Origin: an uncultured Agathobaculum sp.
Lineage (GTDB): Bacteria; Bacillota; Clostridia; Oscillospirales; Butyricicoccaceae
Direction: 5' to 3'
Length of the DNA: 5,814 nt
NCBI GenBank assembly: GCA_944380945.1
Contig: CALWJG010000109.1
Span: 1-5,814, forward strand
Below the pieces are notes generated by a model, which saw nothing but the letters and a program-made list of their open reading frames with translations, was not told where the DNA came from and did not search any database. Made by a program: the position numbers and the translations under genes. Shown here in pieces: positions 1 to 5,703 of this stretch; position 1 is the first letter of the stretch; every line of letters begins with the position of its first letter.

Positions 1-200
1 ATTTTGTCCTTATCACACGCGATGGCCTTTGAATCTTCTGAATATCCATTCTTTAGGGCAAATAAAATCGGAGCGATCGGATTTTTAGTGTCATCCGTTG
101 CCAAGCACCGATTGAAGATGGCCTGGACATTGTCCTCGTTCAAATCAATCGGGTGAAAGTCCTCGGTCTTAATAATCGGTTTTTTATTGAGAAAGCCCAT
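1..200 (-). CDS. Unrecognised protein, 5' part only (runs off left edge)
   Basis: An open frame runs from an ATG at 198-200 leftwards to the window edge without a stop, giving the first 66 residues. The N-terminus reads MGFLNKKPIIKTEDFHPIDL and continues with a mixed polar and charged sequence. There is no signal peptide or membrane segment, so the product is probably cytoplasmic. The start is supported by a Shine-Dalgarno sequence, AGGGGG, at 209-214 about eight bases upstream, and by a promoter at 251-279. Base composition is about 40-43% GC over the first 120 bases by count, clearly lower than guaA and the genes to the right, which may indicate acquisition by transfer. I do not recognise the family and assign no function. 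I am fairly sure it is a real gene because promoter, ribosome site and open frame agree. Confidence 0.72.
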   Translation of the reverse strand, partial: MGFLNKKPIIKTEDFHPIDLNEDNVQAIFNRCLATDDTKNPIAPILFALKNGYSEDSKAIACDKDK

Positions 201-250
201 TGTACAAGCCCCCTGTCGCACCAGAACGGAGCAGAATTTCAGACAAGCCT

Positions 251-279
251 ATTATACGGGACAGCGCCCAAAAGCGCAA
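251..279 (-). promoter_or_regulatory. Sigma-A type promoter for the leftmost gene
   Basis: On the minus strand the -35 box TTGCGC (274-279) is separated by 17 bases from a perfect -10 box TATAAT (251-256). Transcription would start near 244, giving a leader of about 44 bases before the ATG at 200. That leader is too short for a typical riboswitch. The match and spacing are good, but expression is inferred only from the sequence. Confidence 0.7.
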
Positions 280-445
280 GGGCGGGGCGGAAATTTTCGC
301 CTGCCACCGTCAAAAAGTGTCCCTTACCACTCTCCCCGGTCAAAGGAGCGCTGGGGCCGCTTGCGGCCCTTCTCCGCCTGTTCCCTCTGTTTGTCGGCCT
401 CCACCTGCTCCGGTTAAAAAGGCGTTTGAATCGCGCATCGCCGGC

Positions 446-482
446 AAAAGAAAACCCGCAAGTCTTAAAAAGACTCGCGGGT
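446..482 (-). terminator. Rho-independent terminator of guaA
   Basis: Read on the minus strand, ten bases after the guaA stop codon, a 13-base-pair stem (470-482 with 454-466, one G-T wobble) closes a three-base loop. It is followed by the T-rich stretch TTTCTTTT (446-453). The stem starts with a GC-rich stretch at its foot, as expected of an intrinsic terminator. Its position suggests guaA transcription ends here and does not feed the leftmost gene, which has its own promoter. Confidence 0.9.
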
Positions 483-491
483 GAAATAGGG

Positions 492-2036
492 TTATTCCCA
501 CTCGATCGTCGCCGGCGGCTTAGACGTGATATCATACACAATGCGGTTGATATGCGCCACCTCATTGACGATGCGCACCGACACGCGGTCGAGCACCTCG
601 TACGGGATGCGCGCCCAGTCCGCGGTCATAAAGTCGGTCGTGGTGACCGAGCGCAGCGCGAGCGTATAGTCATAGGTGCGGCCGTCGCCCATGACGCCGA
701 CCGAACGCATGTTGGTCAGCACGGCGAAATACTGGTTCATCGTGTGCTCCAGACCGGCCTTGGCGATCTCGTCGCGGAAGATGAAGTCGGCCTCGCGCAG
801 GATGTCCAGCTTTTCCTTGGTGATCTCGCCGATCACGCGGATGGCAAGGCCCGGGCCGGGGAAGGGCTGGCGCATGACCAGATATTCCGGCAGGCCGAGC
901 TCGCGGCCCAGCTGGCGCACCTCGTCCTTGAACAGCAGGCGCAGCGGCTCAATGATCTCCTTGAAGTCCACAAAGTCCGGCAGGCCGCCCACGTTGTGGT
1001 GGCTCTTGATGACGGCGGCGTCGCCCGCGCCGGACTCGATCACGTCCGGGTAGATCGTTCCCTGCACGAGGTAGTCGACCGTGCCGATCTTTTTGCCTTC
1101 CTCCTCAAAAACGCGGATGAACTCCTCGCCGATGATCTTGCGCTTGGTCTCCGGATCGGACACGCCTGCCAGCTTGCCGAGGAAGCGTGCTTCCGCGTCC
1201 ACGCGGATGAAGTTGATGTCCCACTTGCCGAACGCGGCCTCGACCTCGTCGCCCTCGTCCTTGCGCATCAGGCCGTGGTCGACGAATACGCAGGTGAGCT
1301 GGCTGCCGACCGCCTCGGCCAGCAGGGCCGCTGCGACCGACGAATCCACGCCGCCGGACAGCGCCAGCAGCACCTTGCCGTCGCCCACCTTGCTGCGGAT
1401 GGAGGCGATCGCATTGTCCTTATAGTCGCCCATCGTCCAGTCGCCCTTGGCGCCGCATACCTCATAGAGGAAGTTGCGCAGCATAAGCGAGCCGTTTTCC
1501 GTGTGGTTGACCTCGGGGTGGAACTGCACGCCGTAAAAACCGCGCGCCTCGTCCGCGATCGCGGCGGTCGGGCACATGGCGGTGTGCGCGGCGAGCGAAA
1601 AGCCCGCCGGTACCTTGGCCATATAGTCGCCGTGGCTCATCCACGAGATGCCCTGCGCGGGCAGGCCCTTGAAGAGACGGCAGCTGTTGTCATAGAAGGT
1701 CTCGGTCTTGCCGTATTCGCGGGCGGTGTCCTCCTGCGCGGCAGTGACCTCGCCGCCCAGCGTGTGCGCCATCAGCTGGCAGCCGTAGCAGATGCCCAGC
1801 ACCGGCACACCCAGCTCGAACAGGCCGGGGTCGCACTTAGGGGACTTATCGTCATATACGCTGTTCGGCCCGCCGGTAAAAATAATACCGATCGGGTTCA
1901 TGGCGCGGATCTCCTCGAGCGGGGTCTGGTAGGGCTTTACCTCACAGTACACGTTGTGCTCGCGGACGCGGCGCGCGATCAGCTGGTTATACTGACCGCC
2001 GAAATCCAGCACCAGAACGAACTGATGATTGTCCAT
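492..2036 (-). CDS. guaA: GMP synthase (glutamine-hydrolysing)
   Basis: This cytoplasmic enzyme converts XMP to GMP using ATP and glutamine, the last step of guanine nucleotide synthesis. The 514-residue product has the usual family length and domain order. The N-terminal class I glutamine amidotransferase domain (about residues 6-195) has the catalytic triad Cys83 (in GICYGCQ), His173 and Glu175 (in QFHPE). The ATP-pyrophosphatase domain follows, with the P-loop SGGVDSS at 227-233. The C-terminal dimerisation domain carries KSHHNVGGLP (344-353), QPFPGPGLAIR (390-400) and the family ending PPATIEWE. I chose the ATG at 2034-2036 because AAAGGAGA lies about seven bases upstream. The frame stays open for eight further codons to an ATG at 2058-2060, but that start would put the Shine-Dalgarno sequence inside the gene. 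A promoter lies just upstream and a strong terminator just downstream, so it is probably monocistronic. No key residue is missing. Confidence 0.98.
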   Translation of the reverse strand: MDNHQFVLVLDFGGQYNQLIARRVREHNVYCEVKPYQTPLEEIRAMNPIGIIFTGGPNSVYDDKSPKCDPGLFELGVPVLGICYGCQLMAHTLGGEVTAAQEDTAREYGKTETFYDNSCRLFKGLPAQGISWMSHGDYMAKVPAGFSLAAHTAMCPTAAIADEARGFYGVQFHPEVNHTENGSLMLRNFLYEVCGAKGDWTMGDYKDNAIASIRSKVGDGKVLLALSGGVDSSVAAALLAEAVGSQLTCVFVDHGLMRKDEGDEVEAAFGKWDINFIRVDAEARFLGKLAGVSDPETKRKIIGEEFIRVFEEEGKKIGTVDYLVQGTIYPDVIESGAGDAAVIKSHHNVGGLPDFVDFKEIIEPLRLLFKDEVRQLGRELGLPEYLVMRQPFPGPGLAIRVIGEITKEKLDILREADFIFRDEIAKAGLEHTMNQYFAVLTNMRSVGVMGDGRTYDYTLALRSVTTTDFMTADWARIPYEVLDRVSVRIVNEVAHINRIVYDITSKPPATIEWE

Positions 2037-2074
2037 GGTTGGTCTCCTTTCTCGATCCATACTTTCCTGAATAA

Positions 2075-2103
2075 ATTATGCCATATTTATGCGCTCCCGG
2101 CAA
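2075..2103 (-). promoter_or_regulatory. Promoter of guaA
   Basis: On the minus strand TTGCCG (2098-2103) lies 17 bases from CATAAT (2075-2080). Transcription would start near 2068, leaving a leader of roughly 30 bases before the guaA ATG. If this promoter is the main one, there is no room for a purine or other riboswitch, so any control would act at the promoter itself. I see no obvious operator palindrome. Each box matches the consensus at four or five of six positions. Confidence 0.55.
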
Positions 2104-2204
2104 GTATTTTCCGGCCGGTTTCGGAAAACATCATGGATGTATGATTTTGCCTGCGCCGGGGCACACTGTAAAGCACATAATATGCTGGAAGAGGTGCTTG
2201 CCAA

Positions 2205-3146
2205 ATGAAGGACAAAAGACTGCTGGCGGCCGCTCTGCTGCTGCCGGTGACCGTGCTGTTTTTCTGCGCGGCAGCCGGCGCGGCGCTGCCCATGGCGCAG
2301 GCCGCAACGGACGGGCCGATGGTGCAGGCGGCGGAGGGCGAGACCTGCGTGGGCGTGCCCATCGAGGTCAGGCTGCACGCGGCGGCGCCGGACGGCGGCG
2401 CGGTGCTGTACCAGCTGACCGAGCTGCCGCGTCTGGGCACGGCGCAGATCGAGGGCGATGTGCTCACCTATACGCCGGACGAGAAGCGCGGCACGGACCG
2501 GTTTTCCTATACGGCGGTGGACGCGCAGGGCCGCACGGCGGAGCCTGCGCCGGTCGTTATCCGCGTGGACAAAAACCGCGCCGGCCTGACCTATGCGGAC
2601 ATGACGGGCGACCCGGCGCACTATGCCGCGCTGTGTCTGGCCGAGCGGGGCGTGATGACCGGGGAGTGCATCGGCGGCGTGTATTTCTTCCGCCCGGCGC
2701 AGACGGTGACGCGCAGCGAATTTACCGCCATGGCGGCTGCCGCGGCCGGGCTGCCGCGCGGGGAGACCGCGCAGACCGATTTTGCCGACAGCAGCGGCCT
2801 TTCCCCGTGGGCGCGGCCGTTTGTCAGCGCCGCCGCGGCGAGCGGCCTGATCACCGGATACCAGACGGCGGGCAGTCTGCCCGAGTTCCGCGGGCAGCAG
2901 CCGATCACGCTGGCGGAGGCGGGTTCGATCGTGCGCGGGCTGATCGCCGGCGCAGGGGAGGGCGCGCAGGCCGTGCTGGCGGAGGAGCACGCCGCGGATG
3001 AGGACTGGGCGCAGGCGGCGGTCAGCACCCTGTCGCGGCTGGAGCTGCTGCCGGCGGACGCGGCATCGCTGGACGCGGACGCGCCCGTCACCCGCAGGAC
3101 CGCGTGCGAGCTGCTCTGCCGCGCCATGCAGCGGATGGAGGACTGA
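2205..3146 (+). CDS. Secreted SLH-domain protein with one cadherin-like domain
   Basis: The 313-residue product begins with a signal peptide: Lys/Arg near residues 2-5, a hydrophobic core at about 6-28, and a likely cleavage after AQA at residue 33. Residues about 40-121 resemble a bacterial cadherin/Ig-like domain, with the family pattern LGTAQIEGDVLTYTP followed by GTDRFSYTAVDAQG. Two SLH repeats follow (about 128-187 and 190-250, the second with FADSSGLSPWARPFV and GLITGY), then a degenerate third (about 266-310). SLH repeats normally bind secondary cell-wall polymers, so the protein is probably held at the cell surface; its partner is unknown. Cys21 sits in the hydrophobic core but the preceding residues are a poor lipobox. 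The Shine-Dalgarno sequence GAGGTG (2191-2196) lies eight bases before the ATG. The gene is divergent from guaA. I found no convincing promoter and no strong terminator directly after the stop. Confidence 0.85.
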   Translation: MKDKRLLAAALLLPVTVLFFCAAAGAALPMAQAATDGPMVQAAEGETCVGVPIEVRLHAAAPDGGAVLYQLTELPRLGTAQIEGDVLTYTPDEKRGTDRFSYTAVDAQGRTAEPAPVVIRVDKNRAGLTYADMTGDPAHYAALCLAERGVMTGECIGGVYFFRPAQTVTRSEFTAMAAAAAGLPRGETAQTDFADSSGLSPWARPFVSAAAASGLITGYQTAGSLPEFRGQQPITLAEAGSIVRGLIAGAGEGAQAVLAEEHAADEDWAQAAVSTLSRLELLPADAASLDADAPVTRRTACELLCRAMQRMED

Positions 3147-3165
3147 CAGCGCCGGACAGCCGTCC

Positions 3166-3195
3166 TTGACGCAGGATACCGCACGGTGCTACAAT
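3166..3195 (+). promoter_or_regulatory. Strong extended -10 promoter reading into the hairpin array
   Basis: TTGACG (3166-3171) is followed 18 bases later by TACAAT (3190-3195), preceded by TGC, an extended -10 element. Transcription would start near 3202, immediately before the hairpin array and in the direction of the MATE gene. It is probably the original promoter of the MATE-YczE operon, now separated from it by about 270 bases of hairpins. It could instead make an RNA from the array itself. It begins only 19 bases after the stop of the SLH gene. Confidence 0.65.
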
Positions 3196-3209
3196 AGAAA
3201 GCAGGAAAC

Positions 3210-3237
3210 AGCGATGGAGGGGCTATGCCCCTCCATT
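3210..3237. repeat. Boundary hairpin, first copy
   Basis: This is the left copy of a perfect 28-base direct repeat. Inside it, ATGGAGGGGC (3214-3223) pairs with GCCCCTCCAT (3227-3236) around the loop TAT. The ATG of the left arm follows AGGA (3203-3206) at seven bases, so a ribosome could in principle start here. Confidence 0.9.
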
Positions 3238-3299
3238 GAGGCTGTCGAAAAACACAGTTTTTCGAACAGCCTCTCGATTGGAACTACAGTTCCAATCGA
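3237..3299. repeat. Shared two-hairpin repeat, copy 1
   Basis: The first hairpin pairs 3238-3253 with 3257-3273 around the loop ACA, with one unpaired base in the right arm. The second pairs 3274-3285 with 3288-3299 perfectly. The unit recurs at 5704-5766 with 4 differences in 63 bases. Two of these are in the first loop, and the other two (3281 and 3292) are partners in the second stem. Both copies keep the same bulge in the first stem, so it seems to be a fixed property of the family. Confidence 0.92.
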
Positions 3300-3304
3300 A
3301 TTTG

Positions 3305-3344
3305 CCGCTGGCTGCGCGCATTCTATGGATGCACTTGCCAGCGG
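3305..3344. repeat. Long hairpin module of the array
   Basis: CCGCTGGC (3305-3312) pairs perfectly with GCCAGCGG (3337-3344). The 24-base interior can form a weak GCAT/ATGC inner stem. It occurs once in this window and not in the second cluster, so it looks like an interchangeable module. Confidence 0.65.
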
Positions 3345-3349
3345 TTTGT

Positions 3350-3382
3350 ATAAAAACCCACGCACATGTCGCGGGTTTTTAT
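3350..3382. terminator. Terminator-like hairpin, possibly bidirectional
   Basis: ATAAAAACCC (3350-3359) pairs perfectly with GGGTTTTTAT (3373-3382) across a 13-base interior. On both strands the GC part of the stem runs into five T residues, the layout of a bidirectional intrinsic terminator. It could end transcripts from the SLH gene or from the 3166-3195 promoter. The stem is AT-rich and the loop large, so efficiency is doubtful. It may simply be another hairpin module. Confidence 0.4.
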
Positions 3383-3432
3383 GAATATTGCGGCACGCCG
3401 CAATATTCTATTTCATGCGCGCCTGCGGCGCG
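3383..3432. repeat. Two further hairpin modules
   Basis: GAATATTGCGG (3383-3393) pairs perfectly with CCGCAATATTC (3398-3408) around four bases. A shorter GC-only hairpin follows, CGCGCC (3418-3423) with GGCGCG (3427-3432). Neither recurs elsewhere in the window. A TTG at 3388 inside the first is the leftmost possible start in the MATE frame, but it has no ribosome site and I do not believe it is used. Confidence 0.75.
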
Positions 3433-3447
3433 AGGACTTTTTCAATA

Positions 3448-3475
3448 AGCGATGGAGGGGCTATGCCCCTCCATT
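3448..3475. repeat. Boundary hairpin, second copy
   Basis: This is the right copy of the 28-base direct repeat, identical to 3210-3237, with the stem 3452-3461 / 3465-3474. Its ATG at 3463-3465 is in frame with the MATE gene but lies in the hairpin loop, only two bases after GGAGGGG, so it is a poor start candidate. The T-rich bases after the stem give it a weak terminator look on the plus strand. Confidence 0.88.
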
Positions 3476-3504
3476 TCTTGCAGGAATCGCGCCCCGGCGT
3501 ACAA

Positions 3505-4890
3505 GTGCGCCGCAGGGCGGACGGGGGAGATCATATCCAACAGACAGATTTTTCGAGCGGCAGCGTCCGCCGCAGCATCCTTGCGGTCGCCGCGCCCATG
3601 ATGATCGCGCAGGTGCTCAACCTGCTGTATAACATCGTTGACCGCATCTATATCGGCAAGATCCCGGGAGAGGGGACAGCTGCGCTCGCCGGACTCGGGC
3701 TGTGCTTTCCGGTGATCACACTCGTGACCGCCTTCGCCAACCTGTTCGGCGTGGGCGGCGCGCCGCTCTGCGCGATCGCGCGCGGCCGCGGGGACCGCGA
3801 GGGGGCGGAGCGCATCATGTGCAACGCCTGGTTCATGCTGCTGCTCACGGGCGCGGTGCTGACCGTGCTCGGCATCGCGTTCCACAAGCCCATCCTGTAC
3901 CTGCTCGGCGCGAGCGACGCGACCTATCCCTATGCCGCGGATTATCTGACGGTCTACCTGCTGGGCACGGTGTGCGTGATGACCTCGCTCGGCCTCAATC
4001 CCTACATCAACAGCCAGGGCTTCGCCCGCATCGGCATGCTGACCGTGCTGGTGGGCGCGGCGGCGAACATCGTGCTCGACCCGGTGTTCATCTTTGCGCT
4101 GGGCATGGGCGTGCGCGGCGCAGCGGTGGCGACCGTGCTGTCCCAGCTGCTCTCCGCGCTGTGGGTGCTGCGGTTCCTCACCGGGCCGAAGGCCGAGCTG
4201 CGCCTGCATTTTCACGGGTTCCGGCCGGATTTTCGCTGCATCTGCCGCATCGCGGCGCTCGGCACCTCGAGCTTTGTCATGTCCTTTACCGACAGTCTGG
4301 TGCAGGTGGCGTGCAACGCGACCCTGCGCACCTTCGGCGGGGATCTGTACATCAGCGTGATGACGGTCATCAATTCGGTGCGCCAGATCGCGCAGACGCC
4401 GGTCATGGCCATTTCGGACGGCGCCTCGCCCGTCATCAGCTACAACTACGGCGCGAAGGCCTATCCCCGCGTGCGGGCGGCCATCCGCTTTATGACCCAG
4501 CTGGGCTTCGGCTATACGCTGCTGATCTGGGGGCTGGTATCCGCATTCCCGACGGCGTTTATCAAGATCTTCAACCACGATCCTGTGCTGGTGGAGGCCG
4601 CGGTGCCCGCGCTGCACGTCTACTTCTTCGGCTTTGCGATGATGGCGTTCCAGTTTGCCGGCCAGAGCGTGTTCAAATCGCTGGGGCGGGCGGGACACGC
4701 GATCTTTTTCTCGCTGCTGCGCAAGGCGTTCATCGTCGTGCCGCTGACGCTGCTGCTGCCGCACATCGCTGGGCTGGGCGTGACCGGCGTGTTCCTCGCT
4801 GAGCCGATCTCCAACTGCGTCGGCGGTCTGGCGTGCTACATCACCATGCGGTGCACGGTCATGCCCGAGCTGCGGTGCGGGAAGGACTGA
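3505..4890 (+). CDS. MATE-family multidrug efflux transporter (MepA-like)
   Basis: This is probably a 12-helix inner-membrane antiporter that exports drugs or other organic compounds using an ion gradient. With the GTG at 3505-3507 as start it has 461 residues, close to the family's usual 450 or so. The first MatE domain (about 24-185) has NLLYNIVDRIYIG (39-51) and GLNPYINSQG (163-172). The inter-domain part has NIVLDPVFIFALGMGVRGAA (188-207). The second domain has DGASPVISYNYGA (305-317). The start is uncertain: relatives usually begin a few residues before the QTDF.SGS motif, here residues 13-20. That would put it at 3535, where the codon is ATC, five bases after the good Shine-Dalgarno sequence at 3523-3529. 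I give 3505 as the first ordinary start codon outside the hairpin repeats, although it lacks a ribosome site; ATG 3463 and TTG 3388 lie within repeats. The YczE-type gene follows after 29 bases, presumably in one operon. Confidence 0.93.
   Translation: MRRRADGGDHIQQTDFSSGSVRRSILAVAAPMMIAQVLNLLYNIVDRIYIGKIPGEGTAALAGLGLCFPVITLVTAFANLFGVGGAPLCAIARGRGDREGAERIMCNAWFMLLLTGAVLTVLGIAFHKPILYLLGASDATYPYAADYLTVYLLGTVCVMTSLGLNPYINSQGFARIGMLTVLVGAAANIVLDPVFIFALGMGVRGAAVATVLSQLLSALWVLRFLTGPKAELRLHFHGFRPDFRCICRIAALGTSSFVMSFTDSLVQVACNATLRTFGGDLYISVMTVINSVRQIAQTPVMAISDGASPVISYNYGAKAYPRVRAAIRFMTQLGFGYTLLIWGLVSAFPTAFIKIFNHDPVLVEAAVPALHVYFFGFAMMAFQFAGQSVFKSLGRAGHAIFFSLLRKAFIVVPLTLLLPHIAGLGVTGVFLAEPISNCVGGLACYITMRCTVMPELRCGKD
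3523..3530 (+). promoter_or_regulatory. Ribosome binding site pointing to position 3535 as the MATE start
   Basis: GGGGGAGA contains GGAG at 3526-3529, which leaves five bases before the in-frame ATC codon at 3535-3537. This is the only well-placed Shine-Dalgarno sequence near the MATE N-terminus. It agrees with where the family normally begins, so the ATC is either an ATG changed by one base or a rare non-standard start. Confidence 0.6.
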
Positions 4891-4919
4891 CATAGATTGC
4901 TTCGGAAAAGAGTGTGTAC

Positions 4920-5661
4920 ATGAACAAACAACTGCGCTTCCGCGTGCTGTTCTACCTGCTCGGCCTGCTGGTTCTGGCGCTCGGGCTGACGCTCAACACC
5001 AAGGTGGGGCTGGGCGTGTCGCCGATCATATCGGTCTCGTTCAGCGTATCGACCATTTGGGGCTTTAACTTCGGCAACACAACGCTGGTGCTATATGCGC
5101 TGTTCGTCATAGCGCAGATCGCGCTTCACCTGTTCCAGTATCGCCGCAGCTGCGCCGGACCGGAGGGGGGACGGGCTTGCGCCGTCCAAACGCATCGACC
5201 TGCGCACGGCGCTGCTGCTTGATGCGCTTCAGTTCCCGCTGAGCCTGATCTTTACGCGCGTGCTCAACCTGTTCTCCGGCTGGATCCCGGATCTGCAGCG
5301 CGCGTATGCAGGCGCGTTCCCAGGCAGCCTGGCCGGACGGCTGCTGTTTCTGTGCCTCGCCATCGCGCTGACCGGCGTGGGCGCGGCGGCGTCGCTCAAC
5401 ATGCGGCTGGTGCCCAATCCGGGCGATGGTATCGTGCAGGCGATCGCGGATACGGTGGGCAAGGGCGTGGGCTTTACCAAAAACTGCTTTGATGTGTGCA
5501 ATATCAGCGTGACGCTGGCGATCAGCTTTGCTTTCGCCGGCCGGCTGACGGGCGTGGGCGTTGGCACCGTGGTCGCGGTCGTCGGCGTCGGCCGTGTGAT
5601 CGCGGCGTTCAACCATATTTTCGGGCGGCGGATGACGCGGCTGGCCGGGCTGACAATATAA
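4920..5661 (+). pseudogene. YczE/YyaS/YitT-type membrane protein, split by a +1 frameshift
   Basis: The first frame starts at ATG 4920, seven bases after GGAAAAGAG (4904-4912), and stops at 5222 after about 100 residues. A GTG at 4914 is a possible alternative start. The second frame continues the same protein and stops at 5661. Skipping one G in the run at 5165-5170 joins them into one 246-residue protein, reading PEGDGLAPSKRIDLRTALLL across the joint. The N-terminal part (LLGLLVLALGLTLNTKVGLG, then VSPIISVSFS) and the later part (VPNPGDGIVQAIADTVGKG, then FTKNCFDVCN) are typical of this family of multi-helix membrane proteins, whose transport role is undefined. Five or so hydrophobic segments are visible. 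The sequence on both sides remains well preserved, so the break is recent, phase-variable or a sequencing error. It follows the MATE gene by 29 bases. Confidence 0.8.
5165..5170 (+). other. Six-G run at the frameshift
   Basis: Up to this run the first frame reads as coding, and after it the second frame does. Removing one G restores a single frame with no stop. Runs of one base are common sites of polymerase slippage and of sequencing error, and the data here cannot separate the two. Confidence 0.7.
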
Positions 5662-5673
5662 AATGGGATAAAA

Positions 5674-5702
5674 CAAGGGGACAGGCGCTGCCTGTCCCCT
5701 TG
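5674..5702. terminator. Perfect 13-bp hairpin after the YczE-type gene
   Basis: The stem pairs 5674-5686 with 5690-5702 around the loop GCT and lies 12 bases after the stop at 5661. On the plus strand it is not followed by a T run. On the minus strand it is followed by TTTT and further T-rich sequence, so as an intrinsic terminator it fits minus-strand transcription from the right better. It may still help end or stabilise the operon transcript. It is also the first hairpin of the second repeat cluster, in the same place the boundary hairpin takes in the first cluster. Confidence 0.55.
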
Positions 5703-5703
5703 C

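Larger units (their letters stand above)
3210..3475. repeat. Mosaic array of at least seven adjacent hairpins
   Basis: Nearly all of this gene-free stretch is made of palindromes set end to end: 3214-3236, 3238-3273, 3274-3299, 3305-3344, 3350-3382, 3383-3408, 3418-3432 and 3452-3474. The first and last are the same hairpin, so the array is bounded by a 28-base direct repeat. Two adjacent hairpins (3237-3299) recur at 5704-5766. The organisation recalls REP/BIME-type extragenic palindromes or a miniature element, but no transposase is present in the window. Short frames inside it look like by-products of the repeats. It lies between a strong promoter and the MATE gene, so it may be transcribed as a structured leader. 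Confidence 0.85.

Noticed and set aside
354..369. GC-rich hairpin GGGCCGC/GCGGCCC
   Set aside because: The stem is short and neither strand has a T run after it, so I do not call it a terminator.
153..2144. Plus-strand open frame of 663 codons opposite guaA
   Set aside because: It is the antisense of the unmistakable guaA gene, rich in Arg, Ala and His as expected for a shadow of GC-rich coding sequence, and has no ribosome site or family resemblance.
2140..2181. TATGAT and CATAAT as possible -10 boxes for the SLH gene
   Set aside because: Neither has a -35 box at acceptable spacing. TTGCCT at 2147-2152 is 23 bases from CATAAT.
2076..3001. Long frames on both strands overlapping the SLH gene
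   Set aside because: They are out-of-frame or antisense shadows of the SLH gene, which alone has a signal peptide, recognisable domains and a ribosome site.
3154..3165. Small hairpin GGAC/GTCC just after the SLH gene
   Set aside because: It has only four pairs and abuts the -35 box of the 3166-3195 promoter, so it is too weak for a terminator.
3210..3475. CRISPR array or riboswitch
   Set aside because: The hairpins differ from each other and there are no regularly spaced identical repeats with unique spacers. The reuse of modules at 5704-5766 downstream of another gene argues against a dedicated metabolite-sensing leader.
3478..3505. Possible promoter TTGCAG and TACAAG just before the MATE gene
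   Set aside because: The -35 box matches at only three of six positions and the spacer is 16, so it is not convincing beside the strong promoter at 3166-3195.
3442..4893. Minus-strand open frame of 483 codons opposite the MATE gene
   Set aside because: Its sequence is a low-complexity mix of Arg, His, Gln and Ala, typical of antisense to GC-rich coding sequence. The opposite strand carries clear MATE motifs.
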